Of a stretch of DNA of 14,240 nt, positions 1 through 7,381 are shown piece by piece. A model generated the notes under the pieces. The model made no database searches. It had not been told where the DNA came from and saw only the letters and a program-made list of their open reading frames with translations. The translations under genes were made by a program, and so were the position numbers. The DNA comes from Cocleimonas sp. (GTDB lineage Bacteria; Pseudomonadota; Gammaproteobacteria; Thiotrichales; Thiotrichaceae): positions 1 to 14,240 of the forward strand of contig JAGLDT010000111.1 of the NCBI GenBank assembly GCA_023145485.1, in the 5' to 3' direction. Every line of letters begins with the position of its first letter. Position 1 is the stretch's first letter.

Positions 1-17
1 TGTTATTAAATCCTCAG
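1..17 (+). repeat. Dispersed intergenic repeat, copy 1
   Basis: TGTTATTAAATCCTCAG at 1-17 matches 5157-5173 with a single mismatch (A to G at the eighth base), and the similarity fades within the next ten bases. Both copies lie in intergenic DNA upstream of plus-strand genes (xthA and nadB). Copy 1 touches the window edge, so its left part is not visible. It could be a genome-wide repeat or a remnant of one. Confidence 0.4.
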
Positions 18-144
18 CCCTAACCGATTTAGATTGTTAGTTTTTCACCCATGATAGCAGATATAGTGAAAAATCAAAGCACGGTAGATACTCTCTTCCA
101 AGTCCCGAAAAATCTACATTTTCTCATAAAAGAGGTTAATTCTG

Positions 145-188
145 GAGCCTCGGCACTAGGAAAACCTTGAGCTTCGGTACTAGGAAAA
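145..188 (+). repeat. Two tandem 20-base direct repeats, period 24
   Basis: Unit 1 at 145-164 (GAGCCTCGGCACTAGGAAAA) and unit 2 at 169-188 (GAGCTTCGGTACTAGGAAAA) differ at two positions, both C to T. A 4-base spacer (CCTT) separates them. They lie 71 to 115 bases before the xthA start. A paired regulator-binding site or a local duplication are both possible. Confidence 0.7.
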
Positions 189-207
189 AATTAAAAACCT
201 AAACCGT

Positions 208-227
208 TAGACTGAATAGTCTATAAT
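208..227 (+). promoter_or_regulatory. Probable xthA promoter -10 with overlapping palindrome
   Basis: A perfect TATAAT lies at 222-227, 32 bases before the xthA ATG. No good -35 hexamer is visible at 16 to 18 bases upstream, which suggests an activator-assisted or weak promoter. The palindrome TAGACT-gaat-AGTCTA (208-223) overlaps the first two bases of the -10 element, the usual place for a repressor or redox-regulator operator. This is inferred from position only. Confidence 0.35.
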
Positions 228-259
228 TATATTTTTTCCTTTTTATAAAATATAACAAT

Positions 260-1045
260 ATGATGCGTATTATTACCGCCAATACTAATGGCATTCGTGC
301 AGCTGCTCGCAAGAGGTTTTTTGACTGGTTGCCGACTCAAGATGCTGATGTGGTCTGCATCCAAGAAACTAAAGCTCAGGTGCATCAATTAGAGGATGCT
401 GTTTTTCACCCTGAGGGAATGCATTGTTATTATCATGATGCGCAAAAAAAAGGCTATAGCGGGGTGGCGTTGTATTGTAAACATAAGCCTGATGCGGTGA
501 TTATGGGCATGGGGAATGAGGAGTTTGATTCTGAAGGGCGTTATATTGAGGCACAGTTTGGTAATTTAAGTGTTATTTCATTGTATATGCCTTCAGGTTC
601 AGCAAAGGAGGAGCGCCAACAAGTGAAATACCGTTGCATGGATTTTTTTATGCAAAAAATGTTGGAAATGAAAGCATCAGGGCGGGATTATATTATCGCG
701 GGCGACTGGAATATTGCGCATAAAGAGGAAGATTTAAGAAATTGGAAAGGTAATTTGAAAAATTCAGGCTTTTTACCAAAAGAACGGGCTTGGCTAGATG
801 CGCTCTTTGATGAAGTCGGTTTTGTGGATGCTTTTCGTGAAATAGAACAAGAAGAGCATACCTATACTTGGTGGTCATACCGTGGGCAAGCTTATAATAA
901 TAATACAGGCTGGCGGATTGATTATCAGATCCTATCCCCTTCATTAAAAGGCACTGTTTTAAGTTCATCGGTGTATAAAACGGAACGATTTTCTGATCAT
1001 GCACCTCTAATTATTGATTATAACGGTGAGGTGAGCAGTAAATGA
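260..1045 (+). CDS. xthA: Exodeoxyribonuclease III (AP endonuclease family)
   Basis: This 261-residue protein belongs to the ExoIII/AP endonuclease family (exonuclease-endonuclease-phosphatase fold). The family cuts DNA 5' of abasic sites and degrades one strand of duplex DNA from the 3' end during base excision repair. Family motifs appear in order: TNGIRAA near residue 9, the metal ligand Glu36 in IQETKA, the LYMPSG tyrosine loop near 109-114, GDWNIAH with Asp150 and Asn152, WRIDYQ near 219-224, and the catalytic pair SDH with Asp247 and His248. The length is close to E. coli XthA (268). The start is ATG 260 or the adjacent ATG 263; no clear Shine-Dalgarno distinguishes them. Its last four bases overlap the start of the ampG-like gene, so the two are probably co-transcribed and translationally coupled. 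Confidence 0.93.
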   Translation: MMRIITANTNGIRAAARKRFFDWLPTQDADVVCIQETKAQVHQLEDAVFHPEGMHCYYHDAQKKGYSGVALYCKHKPDAVIMGMGNEEFDSEGRYIEAQFGNLSVISLYMPSGSAKEERQQVKYRCMDFFMQKMLEMKASGRDYIIAGDWNIAHKEEDLRNWKGNLKNSGFLPKERAWLDALFDEVGFVDAFREIEQEEHTYTWWSYRGQAYNNNTGWRIDYQILSPSLKGTVLSSSVYKTERFSDHAPLIIDYNGEVSSK

Positions 1046-2592
1046 AAGCAGATAGTGCGGAAATAGAACAAAGCTGGCTGGAAACAATAAAAAGTTTTAT
1101 CCATCCTCGTGTCGTCACCATGCTTTTTCTGGGTTTCTCAGCAGGGGTTCCCATTTTGCTGATCTTCTCCTCTCTGGGCTTATGGTTGCGTGAAGCAGGC
1201 GTTGAGCGTTCTGCGGTAACTTTTTTTAGCTGGGCGGCATTAGGTTATTCGTTTAAGTTTGTTTGGGCACCTTTGGTTGATAAATTACCGATTCCTTTTT
1301 TAACGGCATGGCTAGGGCGACGACGCAGTTGGATGTTGCTGTCACAATTTTTTATTATTATCGCTATTTTATGGATGGGAATGACCAATCCATTAGAAAG
1401 TGAAAACAGTTTAACGATGATGGCATTGGCGGCGGTGCTACTGGGGTTCTCTTCTGCAACGCAAGATGTGGTGATTGATGCTTATCGTATTGAATCAGCG
1501 GACAGTGATTTGCAAGCAATGATGTCATCAACCTATATTGCGGGTTATCGGATTGGCATGTTAGTCGCAGGTGCAGGCGCTTTGTATCTTGCCAGTTATT
1601 TTGGATCAGACAAAGAAAGTTATAGTTACGAAGCATGGCAATGGACTTATGCCATTATGTCAGGGGTTATGTTAGTGGGTATTGTGACCACCTTATTTAT
1701 TCCTGAACCTGCTCGACAACGGGAAGATAAAGCGAAGCACAGCGCTTCTGAATATTTACGTTTTTTATTATTATTTGTGGTGGCCGTTTTGGTCTTTATC
1801 GCTACTTTTTATTTTAGTACCGATATTGTTAAAACAATAAAAACAGAATTAACCACCGTCTTTTCTAATAAGCATTTAGCGAGCTTTATTATTGAAACCT
1901 TACGCTTAGGAATTGCGGTGATGGTTGCAATGATTGCAGCAAGATTAATGGTTTCTTTAGGCGTAGTACGCCAAGCCATGTTAAATGAAACGTATATTGA
2001 ACCTGTCAAAGATTTCTTTAAACGCTATGGCTTAAACTTAGCTTTATTATTATTGGCGCTGATTGGTTTATACCGTATATCAGATATTGTGCTGGGTGTT
2101 ATTTCTAATGTTTTTTATCAAGATTTAGGTTTTAGTAAAATAGAAATCGCCAATGTGGTCAAAACTTTTGGGTTATTTATGACTATTGCGGGCGGTTTTT
2201 TAGGTGGCTTATTATCGGTGCGATTTGGGGTGATGAAAATACTCTTTTTAGGCGCGGCATTATCCGCAGGGACGAATATCCTGTTTATGCTATTAGCCAA
2301 CGCAGGGCATGATATGACAATGTTGTATCTTGTGATCTCCGCCGATAACCTTTCTGCTGGCTTAGCCAGTGCTGCTTTTATTGCATTTTTATCCAAATTG
2401 ACAAATATCACCTTTACAGCAGTGCAATATGCTATTTTCAGCTCCTTAATGACACTGTTACCCAAGATATTAGGTGGTTACTCAGGATCAATGGTTGATA
2501 GCATGGGATACTCTAATTTCTTTCTGTTCACCGCAGTATTAGGTCTGCCTGTTTTAGTGTTAATTTTACTTGCGGGAAAAAAGTTTGAATAA
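1042..2592 (+). CDS. ampG: AmpG-like muropeptide MFS permease
   Basis: A 516-residue inner-membrane protein with about 14 hydrophobic segments. It carries signatures of the AmpG branch of the major facilitator superfamily: KFVWAPLVDK (72-81) followed by LGRRRSWML (91-99), and SATQDVVIDAYRIE (138-151) in the conserved loop and helix. AmpG imports anhydro-muropeptides released from the cell wall for recycling; in species with AmpR it also feeds beta-lactamase induction. E. coli AmpG is 491 residues, so this is a normal length. A charged and then hydrophobic stretch at about 220-310 matches the extra helices that split the two six-helix halves. The ATG overlaps the xthA stop (ATGA), and GAGGTGAG at 1028-1035 is a good ribosome binding site. 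The substrate is inferred from family only. dsbB follows after 42 bases. Confidence 0.85.
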   Translation: MKADSAEIEQSWLETIKSFIHPRVVTMLFLGFSAGVPILLIFSSLGLWLREAGVERSAVTFFSWAALGYSFKFVWAPLVDKLPIPFLTAWLGRRRSWMLLSQFFIIIAILWMGMTNPLESENSLTMMALAAVLLGFSSATQDVVIDAYRIESADSDLQAMMSSTYIAGYRIGMLVAGAGALYLASYFGSDKESYSYEAWQWTYAIMSGVMLVGIVTTLFIPEPARQREDKAKHSASEYLRFLLLFVVAVLVFIATFYFSTDIVKTIKTELTTVFSNKHLASFIIETLRLGIAVMVAMIAARLMVSLGVVRQAMLNETYIEPVKDFFKRYGLNLALLLLALIGLYRISDIVLGVISNVFYQDLGFSKIEIANVVKTFGLFMTIAGGFLGGLLSVRFGVMKILFLGAALSAGTNILFMLLANAGHDMTMLYLVISADNLSAGLASAAFIAFLSKLTNITFTAVQYAIFSSLMTLLPKILGGYSGSMVDSMGYSNFFLFTAVLGLPVLVLILLAGKKFE

Positions 2593-2634
2593 CGAATTTT
2601 CTCCTCCTAATCAATAAAAATAAAAAAGGTTGAA

Positions 2635-3141
2635 ATGATACAGAAATTAAAACAATTAATGCAAGGCAAACTGTTTTGGATTGCTTTGATCGTACTGGGT
2701 GTCATGCTGGAAGGTGTTGCTGTTTTTTATCAATACGTGATGGAAGAAGCACCCTGTATTTTATGCATACATTTTAGATTACTGGTGGTCTTATTAATAC
2801 TCTTTGCTTGCTTGGGTCTGTTGCTAAGATCCACAAAAGGCGGATTAATCGCCAGCGCTAGTGCATTATTATTGGTTTTTATTGGGATGTTAGAACGCTC
2901 TTATCAATTACTCGGAACGGAGCTTGGTTTTATCAAAGGCGAGTGTGCAGCAACCTTAAATTTTCCCGATTGGATAGCCGTGGATAAATGGATGCCTTCC
3001 TTCTTTGAGCCGTGGACATCCTGTAGTTACACCCCTAAATTACTGTTTAATATTACGATGGCAGAGGCATTAATGGTGTTTTCTGTGATGATGGTTTTAT
3101 TCGCTATTGGGATGTTAATTGCTAGTTTTCGTGGCGAATGA
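2635..3141 (+). CDS. dsbB: Disulfide bond formation protein B
   Basis: A 168-residue four-helix inner-membrane protein that reoxidises periplasmic DsbA and passes electrons to quinone. Both redox pairs are present at the same numbers as in E. coli: Cys41-Ile-Leu-Cys44 in the first periplasmic loop and Cys104 with Cys130 in the second. Arg48, needed for quinone use in E. coli, is also present (CILCIHFR). Hydrophobic segments lie at about 14-34, 47-65, 70-88 and 141-164. The ribosome binding site is AAGGT at 2626-2630. It sits 42 bases after the ampG-like gene without a visible terminator, so it may be the last gene of the xthA-ampG-dsbB unit. The Cys-rich secreted deacetylase in this window is a plausible indirect client. 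Confidence 0.93.
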   Translation: MIQKLKQLMQGKLFWIALIVLGVMLEGVAVFYQYVMEEAPCILCIHFRLLVVLLILFACLGLLLRSTKGGLIASASALLLVFIGMLERSYQLLGTELGFIKGECAATLNFPDWIAVDKWMPSFFEPWTSCSYTPKLLFNITMAEALMVFSVMMVLFAIGMLIASFRGE

Positions 3142-3306
3142 TTCATCGAAAAATAACGCAAATTTTTTCTTATTCCCCTGTTGCCAAACTTCCACTTAGC
3201 AAGACTGTGATGGGAATAGAATTTTCACAGTGTGTTCCTAAATAGAAATTTAGGAACAGGGAATACCAAGCTATTCTATTATCCTGGGTTAAATTAATAA
3301 CGATTT
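3142..3306. repeat. Convergent intergenic region with stacked inverted repeats
   Basis: Between the convergent dsbB and TAXI genes lie two strong inverted repeats. ACTGTGA (3204-3210) pairs with TCACAGT (3225-3231). TGTTCCTAAAT (3233-3243) pairs with ATTTAGGAACA (3248-3258), an 11-base stem with a 4-base loop. TATTCCC near 3170 can also pair with GGGAATA at 3212-3218 or 3259-3265. Neither strand shows a proper U tract after a stem, so these may act in 3'-end protection or as factor-dependent terminators. Confidence 0.5.
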
Positions 3307-4134
3307 TTATTTTATAAGTGTTGCTTTATAACTCAATAAAGCATCAGCTACGGACTCTAAAACAGCGTCATCAGCATCTGTTCGAGCAATAAGCGCTGCT
3401 TCCATGCAGGGAACGTCTATTTTTCCTTTGCTAAATAAACCATCTTTAGTGGGTAAAACTTCAAACGTATAGATGGGTCTACCAAGTGGTTTATAACTAT
3501 CGTTTAAATCCTTATCATCGACTTCAATCATTTCTAAATTAGGATTTTCTCTGACGATTTTTAAATACTTATTATTGAGATCAGGTCTAGCAACCCACAT
3601 AACCGCATCAATGGAAGATTTATCACCTTTTGAGCTTAGTGCTAGTTTGCTTAGTGCGCGACTGCCTCCTGTAAAAGAGACCGCTGACTTTTTATAACCA
3701 GGTTCTAGCTTCATCATATAATCCCAGCTAACCGCAGAGCCTGAACCTTGTTTGCCGATGGCAATGGTTGGTCCTGCGCTTTGCAAATCATCTTCATCTT
3801 GCACTTTGCCTTTTTTATTCACGGCAATATGGATACATTCTTTAAACAGAGAACCCACGACTTCAATTTTTGTTGATGCTTTAGGGTACTTGTTTACATA
3901 CCATGCATAAGCGTCAAGCTGAACAATGCCAATATCAGCTTCACCTGAAACAAGTCGTTCAAGGTTTTGAACTGAACCTTTTGACTCAATCACATTACCA
4001 CCTTTGACGAGTGTTAGAAGATTGGTGCCAACTTTAAAATAAGCCCCTGATTTACCACCTGTTGTGATGGTATAGGCGGATGCTTGCAGTGAGATAGCGA
4101 GTGTTGATATTAACAATAAAGCTTTGTATTTCAT
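3307..4134 (-). CDS. TAXI-family periplasmic solute-binding protein
   Basis: A 275-residue exported protein with a typical Sec signal peptide (residues 1-20, cleavage after ASA). The mature N-terminus, TITTGGKSGAYFKVGTNL, followed by GSVQNLERLVSGEADIGIVQ (53-72), is the signature of the TAXI group of TRAP-transporter binding proteins. Such proteins bind small organic acids or amino acids in the periplasm and deliver them to a DctQM-type membrane unit. No membrane subunit lies next to it, so it is an orphan: it may serve a transporter encoded elsewhere or act as a sensor. Cys100 and a second cysteine near residue 243 could form a disulfide. CTCCTT at 4144-4149 (AAGGAG on the coding strand) is a strong ribosome binding site, supporting the ATG at 4134. 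The gene appears monocistronic. The ligand is unknown. Confidence 0.8.
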   Translation of the reverse strand: MKYKALLLISTLAISLQASAYTITTGGKSGAYFKVGTNLLTLVKGGNVIESKGSVQNLERLVSGEADIGIVQLDAYAWYVNKYPKASTKIEVVGSLFKECIHIAVNKKGKVQDEDDLQSAGPTIAIGKQGSGSAVSWDYMMKLEPGYKKSAVSFTGGSRALSKLALSSKGDKSSIDAVMWVARPDLNNKYLKIVRENPNLEMIEVDDKDLNDSYKPLGRPIYTFEVLPTKDGLFSKGKIDVPCMEAALIARTDADDAVLESVADALLSYKATLIK

Positions 4135-4357
4135 GTGATTATACTCCTTGTATATTTTAATTAATTTACCTAAAAATCACCTAGGAATAGTTTACATGAT
4201 ATTCAGTAATGGAAAATATAATATTTAGCGTTTTCTTATTGATTTTTCAACGCTTGGATGTGTTATTCGTAATGTAAGAGTTTACACTTTTAGTTCATAA
4301 TTGATTTGTTGTTTGAATCTTCCTAATCTTCCCCTAAAAATAATTAAAGAGATCACT

Positions 4358-5107
4358 ATGTCATCATTAAACAGATTAGTTACCTACACTAATGACTTAT
4401 TATCCATTGATAAGTTTAAAGATTACTCCCCTAATGGGCTTCAAGTTGAAGGAAAGCCTGAAATTCATCGTTTGGTAAGCGGTGTCAGTGCCACAATGGA
4501 TTTAATTGATGCCGCTATTGAGCATAAAGCAGATGTCTTGCTGGTTCATCATGGCTGGTTTTGGGATAAAGAAAATCCTCGTATTATCGGCATGAAAAAG
4601 CGTCGTCTACAAAAGCTAATGCAATATGATATTAGCTTGCTTGGCTATCATTTACCGCTTGATGCGCATCCTATATTGGGCAATAACGCACAATTGGCGG
4701 TGTTATTTGGTTTTACTACTGAGGGCGTTATGGACTCGCAAGGAGTTGGTAATTATGGACGTTTAAGTGAATATACGAGCCTTGAGGGCTTTGGGGAACA
4801 AATAGAAAAAGGGTTAAAACGTAAACCTTTATTAATCAGTGGCGGTGATCATGCGATTCGGCGTATTGCATGGTGTAGCGGTGGCGCGCAGGACTGGATT
4901 CATAAAGCGATAGAGCTTGGAGTGGATGCCTTTATTAGTGGTGAAATATCCGAACATACCGTACATGTGGCGAAAGAGTCTGGCATTCATTATATTGCAG
5001 CAGGACACCATGCAACAGAGCGTTATGGTATCAAGGCATTGGGCGATCATCTAGCAGCTAAACATGGTCTAGAACATACGTTTATTGATATTAATAACCC
5101 TGTTTAG
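4358..5107 (+). CDS. NIF3/YbgI-family dinuclear metal protein
   Basis: A 249-residue member of the NIF3-like family (YbgI in E. coli, also annotated GTP cyclohydrolase 1 type 2). The family forms hexameric rings with a two-metal centre. The expected ligands are present: His64-His65 in LLVHHGWFWD, Asp102 in HLPLDAHP, and His217 with Glu221 in AGHHATERYG, matching YbgI His63, His64, Asp101, His215 and Glu219 with offsets of one or two. The reading frame is open upstream to a TTG at 4301, but ATG 4358 is chosen because it gives the YbgI length (247) and has AAAGAGA just before it (4346-4352). The cellular role of the family is unsettled; a metal-dependent hydrolase and roles in DNA metabolism have been proposed. 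It appears to be a single-gene unit. Confidence 0.88.
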   Translation: MSSLNRLVTYTNDLLSIDKFKDYSPNGLQVEGKPEIHRLVSGVSATMDLIDAAIEHKADVLLVHHGWFWDKENPRIIGMKKRRLQKLMQYDISLLGYHLPLDAHPILGNNAQLAVLFGFTTEGVMDSQGVGNYGRLSEYTSLEGFGEQIEKGLKRKPLLISGGDHAIRRIAWCSGGAQDWIHKAIELGVDAFISGEISEHTVHVAKESGIHYIAAGHHATERYGIKALGDHLAAKHGLEHTFIDINNPV

Positions 5108-5156
5108 AAATGAGAGCATTCAAGCTGAGGCAAAAATTCTGCGTTATAGTTTCGGA

Positions 5157-5173
5157 TGTTATTGAATCCTCAG
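5157..5173 (+). repeat. Dispersed intergenic repeat, copy 2
   Basis: TGTTATTGAATCCTCAG matches bases 1-17 with one mismatch. Here the left flank is visible: the repeat's CCTCAG end is the right arm of an inverted pair whose left arm CTGAGG is about 28 bases upstream. That would fit a small repeat element able to form a hairpin. Confidence 0.4.
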
Positions 5174-5237
5174 TCTTTAGCGCCTTGGAGTAGCCTTAAA
5201 CCCTTTTTATTCATTCCTCGACAACGTGCACTGTTTC

Positions 5238-5282
5238 TTTAAGCAGAGAGACATGCTTATTGAAATGATTATTATGCTTAAA
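5238..5282 (+). promoter_or_regulatory. Mutually exclusive hairpins upstream of nadB
   Basis: TTTAAGCA (5238-5245) can pair through TAAGCA with TGCTTA at 5254-5259, or over eight bases with TGCTTAAA at 5275-5282. The two pairings exclude each other. They lie 40 to 80 bases before the putative -10 box, so if that promoter is the real one they act as DNA sites rather than as a leader RNA. Confidence 0.3.
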
Positions 5283-5321
5283 GTTTGATCTTATAAATGC
5301 CATAATTAAACTGACGAACGG

Positions 5322-5327
5322 TATAAT
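5322..5327 (+). promoter_or_regulatory. Putative nadB -10 element
   Basis: A perfect TATAAT lies 26 bases before the nadB ATG, which would give a leader of roughly 20 bases. No convincing -35 hexamer is present at 16 to 18 bases upstream, so the assignment is tentative. Confidence 0.35.
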
Positions 5328-5353
5328 CTAATTTTATAAGAGCAAATTGATTA

Positions 5354-6985
5354 ATGGATAATTCAAAATATGATGTTCTCATTATTGGCAGTGGAGCAGC
5401 AGGGTTAAGTTTAGCTCTGAGCTTGCCAGAGACACTACACATCGCGATTCTCAGCAAGGATACATTGACAGAAGGGAGTACTGTTTATGCGCAGGGTGGA
5501 ATTTCTGCGGTAGCGAATAAAAATGACACCATAGAGTCTCATATTGCGGATACCTTAGATGCAGGGGCAGGTTTGTGTTCAGAAAAAGTGGTACGCAAAG
5601 TCGTTACACAGGGGCCTAAAGCATTAAAATGGTTACTTGATTCGGGTGTTCCTTTTACTAAAAACGAAACCCTTGATAGTGATGGTATTGAAGGTTTGCA
5701 TCTCACTCGCGAAGGGGGGCATTCTGAGCGGCGGGTTGCACATGCTGCAGATGCCAGTGGCTATGCTATTGAGACAACCTTATTAGAACGCGTTAAACGG
5801 CGCGCTAATATTTCATTGTTTGAATTTCATATTGCAGTTGACTTGATTACCTCGCGAAAATTAAAGCTACTTCAGCGCAATAATGTCAATTTAGGGGCTT
5901 ATGTTTTAAACCGTAAGACACAAAAAATCTCTATTTTTAGGGCAAACTTTACTATTTTAGCCACAGGTGGGGCTAGTAAAGTTTATCTTTATACCAGCAA
6001 CCCTGACGGTGCGAGTGGGGATGGTATCGCAATGGCATGGCGTGCAGGTTGTCGCGTTTCCAATATGGAGTTTATGCAATTCCATCCCACTTGTTTATAT
6101 CATCCCCATGCAAAATCTTATTTAATAACCGAGGCAGTGCGCGGTGAAGGCGGTAAATTATTATTGCCTGATGGTACTCGTTTTATGGATAAATATGATA
6201 AGCGTGGCGAATTAGCACCGCGTGATATTGTCGCCCGTGCCATTGATCATGAAATGAAGTGCCTAGGCATTGACTCTATCTTTATTGATATTAGCCACCG
6301 TTCAAAAAAATTCATCACCGAACACTTTCCTAATGTCTACGCCACCTGTGAAAAGTTTGGTTACGATATGAGTAAAAACCCTGTCCCCGTTGTACCTGCT
6401 GCGCATTATACTTGCGGTGGCGTAGTCGTGGATGAGCATGGTCAAACGGATATTGATAATCTTTATGCCATTGGTGAATGTAGCTTCACGGGACTGCATG
6501 GTGCGAATCGTATGGCGAGTAATTCATTGCTAGAATGTATTGTTTATGGTCAATTCTGCGCCGAAGACATTATTAAAAAAATGGATAATAAAAAGACCAA
6601 GGCTGAGATTCCAGAATGGGATGAAAGCCGTGTGACCGACTCTGATGAACGCGTTATTATCACCCATAACTGGGACGAAATACGGCGGTTTATGTGGGAT
6701 TACGTCGGTATTGTGCGCACCACTAAACGACTTGAACGCGCCCGTACACGGATCGATATGTTATTGCAGGAAATTGACGAATATTATACTAATTTCCGTA
6801 TTACGAGTGATCTGCTAGAATTGCGCAACCTTGCCGAAGTAGCCCGTCTTATTATTCGCTCCGCACAGCGCCGTGAAGAAAGCCGAGGATTGCATTATAC
6901 CTTGGATTACCCAAAAGCAGATCTATCCCTTGAACAGGTGAATAGCATTCTTGACCCTATGAGACGAGCTTCGAGTAAGAACTAG
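5354..6985 (+). CDS. nadB: L-aspartate oxidase
   Basis: A 543-residue flavoprotein that oxidises L-aspartate to iminoaspartate, the first step of de novo NAD synthesis; NadA then condenses the product to quinolinate. The FAD-binding motif IIGSGAAG (10-17) opens the protein. GSTVYAQGGISAV (41-53), LTREGGHSERR (117-127) and MQFHPTC (241-247) follow. Active-site residues fall at E. coli numbers: His244, Arg290 (APRDIVARA), His351 (AAHYTCGG) and Arg386 (GANRMASNSLLE). The helical C-terminal domain (about 435-520) includes RSAQRREESRGLHYTLDYP, typical of the succinate dehydrogenase/fumarate reductase flavoprotein superfamily. E. coli NadB is 540 residues, so the gene is complete. nadA and nadC are not in the window. 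The DUF3144 gene starts 51 bases later and may share the transcript. Confidence 0.96.
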   Translation: MDNSKYDVLIIGSGAAGLSLALSLPETLHIAILSKDTLTEGSTVYAQGGISAVANKNDTIESHIADTLDAGAGLCSEKVVRKVVTQGPKALKWLLDSGVPFTKNETLDSDGIEGLHLTREGGHSERRVAHAADASGYAIETTLLERVKRRANISLFEFHIAVDLITSRKLKLLQRNNVNLGAYVLNRKTQKISIFRANFTILATGGASKVYLYTSNPDGASGDGIAMAWRAGCRVSNMEFMQFHPTCLYHPHAKSYLITEAVRGEGGKLLLPDGTRFMDKYDKRGELAPRDIVARAIDHEMKCLGIDSIFIDISHRSKKFITEHFPNVYATCEKFGYDMSKNPVPVVPAAHYTCGGVVVDEHGQTDIDNLYAIGECSFTGLHGANRMASNSLLECIVYGQFCAEDIIKKMDNKKTKAEIPEWDESRVTDSDERVIITHNWDEIRRFMWDYVGIVRTTKRLERARTRIDMLLQEIDEYYTNFRITSDLLELRNLAEVARLIIRSAQRREESRGLHYTLDYPKADLSLEQVNSILDPMRRASSKN

Positions 6986-7036
6986 TATCTTAAAGATATT
7001 TTACCCCTATGATTAAAAACTCAAAGAGACCCCGTG

Positions 7037-7369
7037 ATGAGTGAAACAAAAACAGACGTTGATACCGATAAGAAATTTAAAGAAATTGCCGATGCTTGTA
7101 TTGATGTTGGTAATCAATACCTAGATGATAATAATATTGATCTAGTCGGTTCTTCTTTGATTTATGGTGCTGCACGTTTTAGCTCCTATATTGTTGCTTC
7201 TGGTTCAAGTAATCTAGAAGCCTATAAAGGCAATAGAGAAGGCGCGATTAAACATTTCACCCTACAATTTCAACAAATGTTAGAAGAAAATTTAACAATG
7301 TATGAATCTGTTTTTAAAGAAGATAAGAAATACGAGCAGTATATGAAAAAAGAAGATTCAAACGACTGA
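7037..7369 (+). CDS. DUF3144-family protein of unknown function
   Basis: A small soluble protein of 110 residues. The core SSLIYGAARFSSYIVASGS (about 38-56) followed by a helix with EGAIKHFTLQFQQMLEENL resembles the DUF3144 family seen in proteobacteria. No catalytic motif is evident, and no signal peptide or membrane segment is present. The C-terminus is very charged (lysine, glutamate, aspartate). ATG 7037 is preferred over the in-frame GTG at 7034 because AAAGAGA (7023-7029) is at the better distance. It lies between nadB and the hutZ-like gene, 12 bases before the latter, so these are probably co-transcribed. No function can be assigned. Confidence 0.75.
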   Translation: MSETKTDVDTDKKFKEIADACIDVGNQYLDDNNIDLVGSSLIYGAARFSSYIVASGSSNLEAYKGNREGAIKHFTLQFQQMLEENLTMYESVFKEDKKYEQYMKKEDSND

Positions 7370-7381
7370 TATGAAACCCAT

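Larger units (their letters stand above)
1..259. other. Intergenic region upstream of xthA
   Basis: No coding potential was found here. It holds a 17-base sequence at 1-17 that recurs at 5157-5173, an inverted repeat TTTTTCAC (41-48) / GTGAAAAA (66-73), a tandem 20-base repeat (145-188) and a probable promoter just before xthA (208-227). The left end is cut by the window, so the first repeat may be the tail of a longer element. Confidence 0.6.
5108..5353. other. Intergenic region upstream of nadB
   Basis: No gene was found. It contains the second copy of the dispersed repeat (5157-5173), an inverted pair CTGAGG (5135-5140) / CCTCAG (5168-5173) around that copy, overlapping alternative hairpins at 5238-5282, and a probable nadB -10 box at 5322-5327. 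No riboswitch was recognised. Confidence 0.5.

Noticed and set aside
4301..4357. N-terminal extension of the NIF3-like protein from a TTG
   Set aside because: The extension has no ribosome binding site and would exceed the family length. ATG 4358 matches YbgI and has AAAGAGA before it.
5108..5353. NAD-related riboswitch upstream of nadB
   Set aside because: Only short competing hairpins are seen; no known riboswitch sequence core was recognised.
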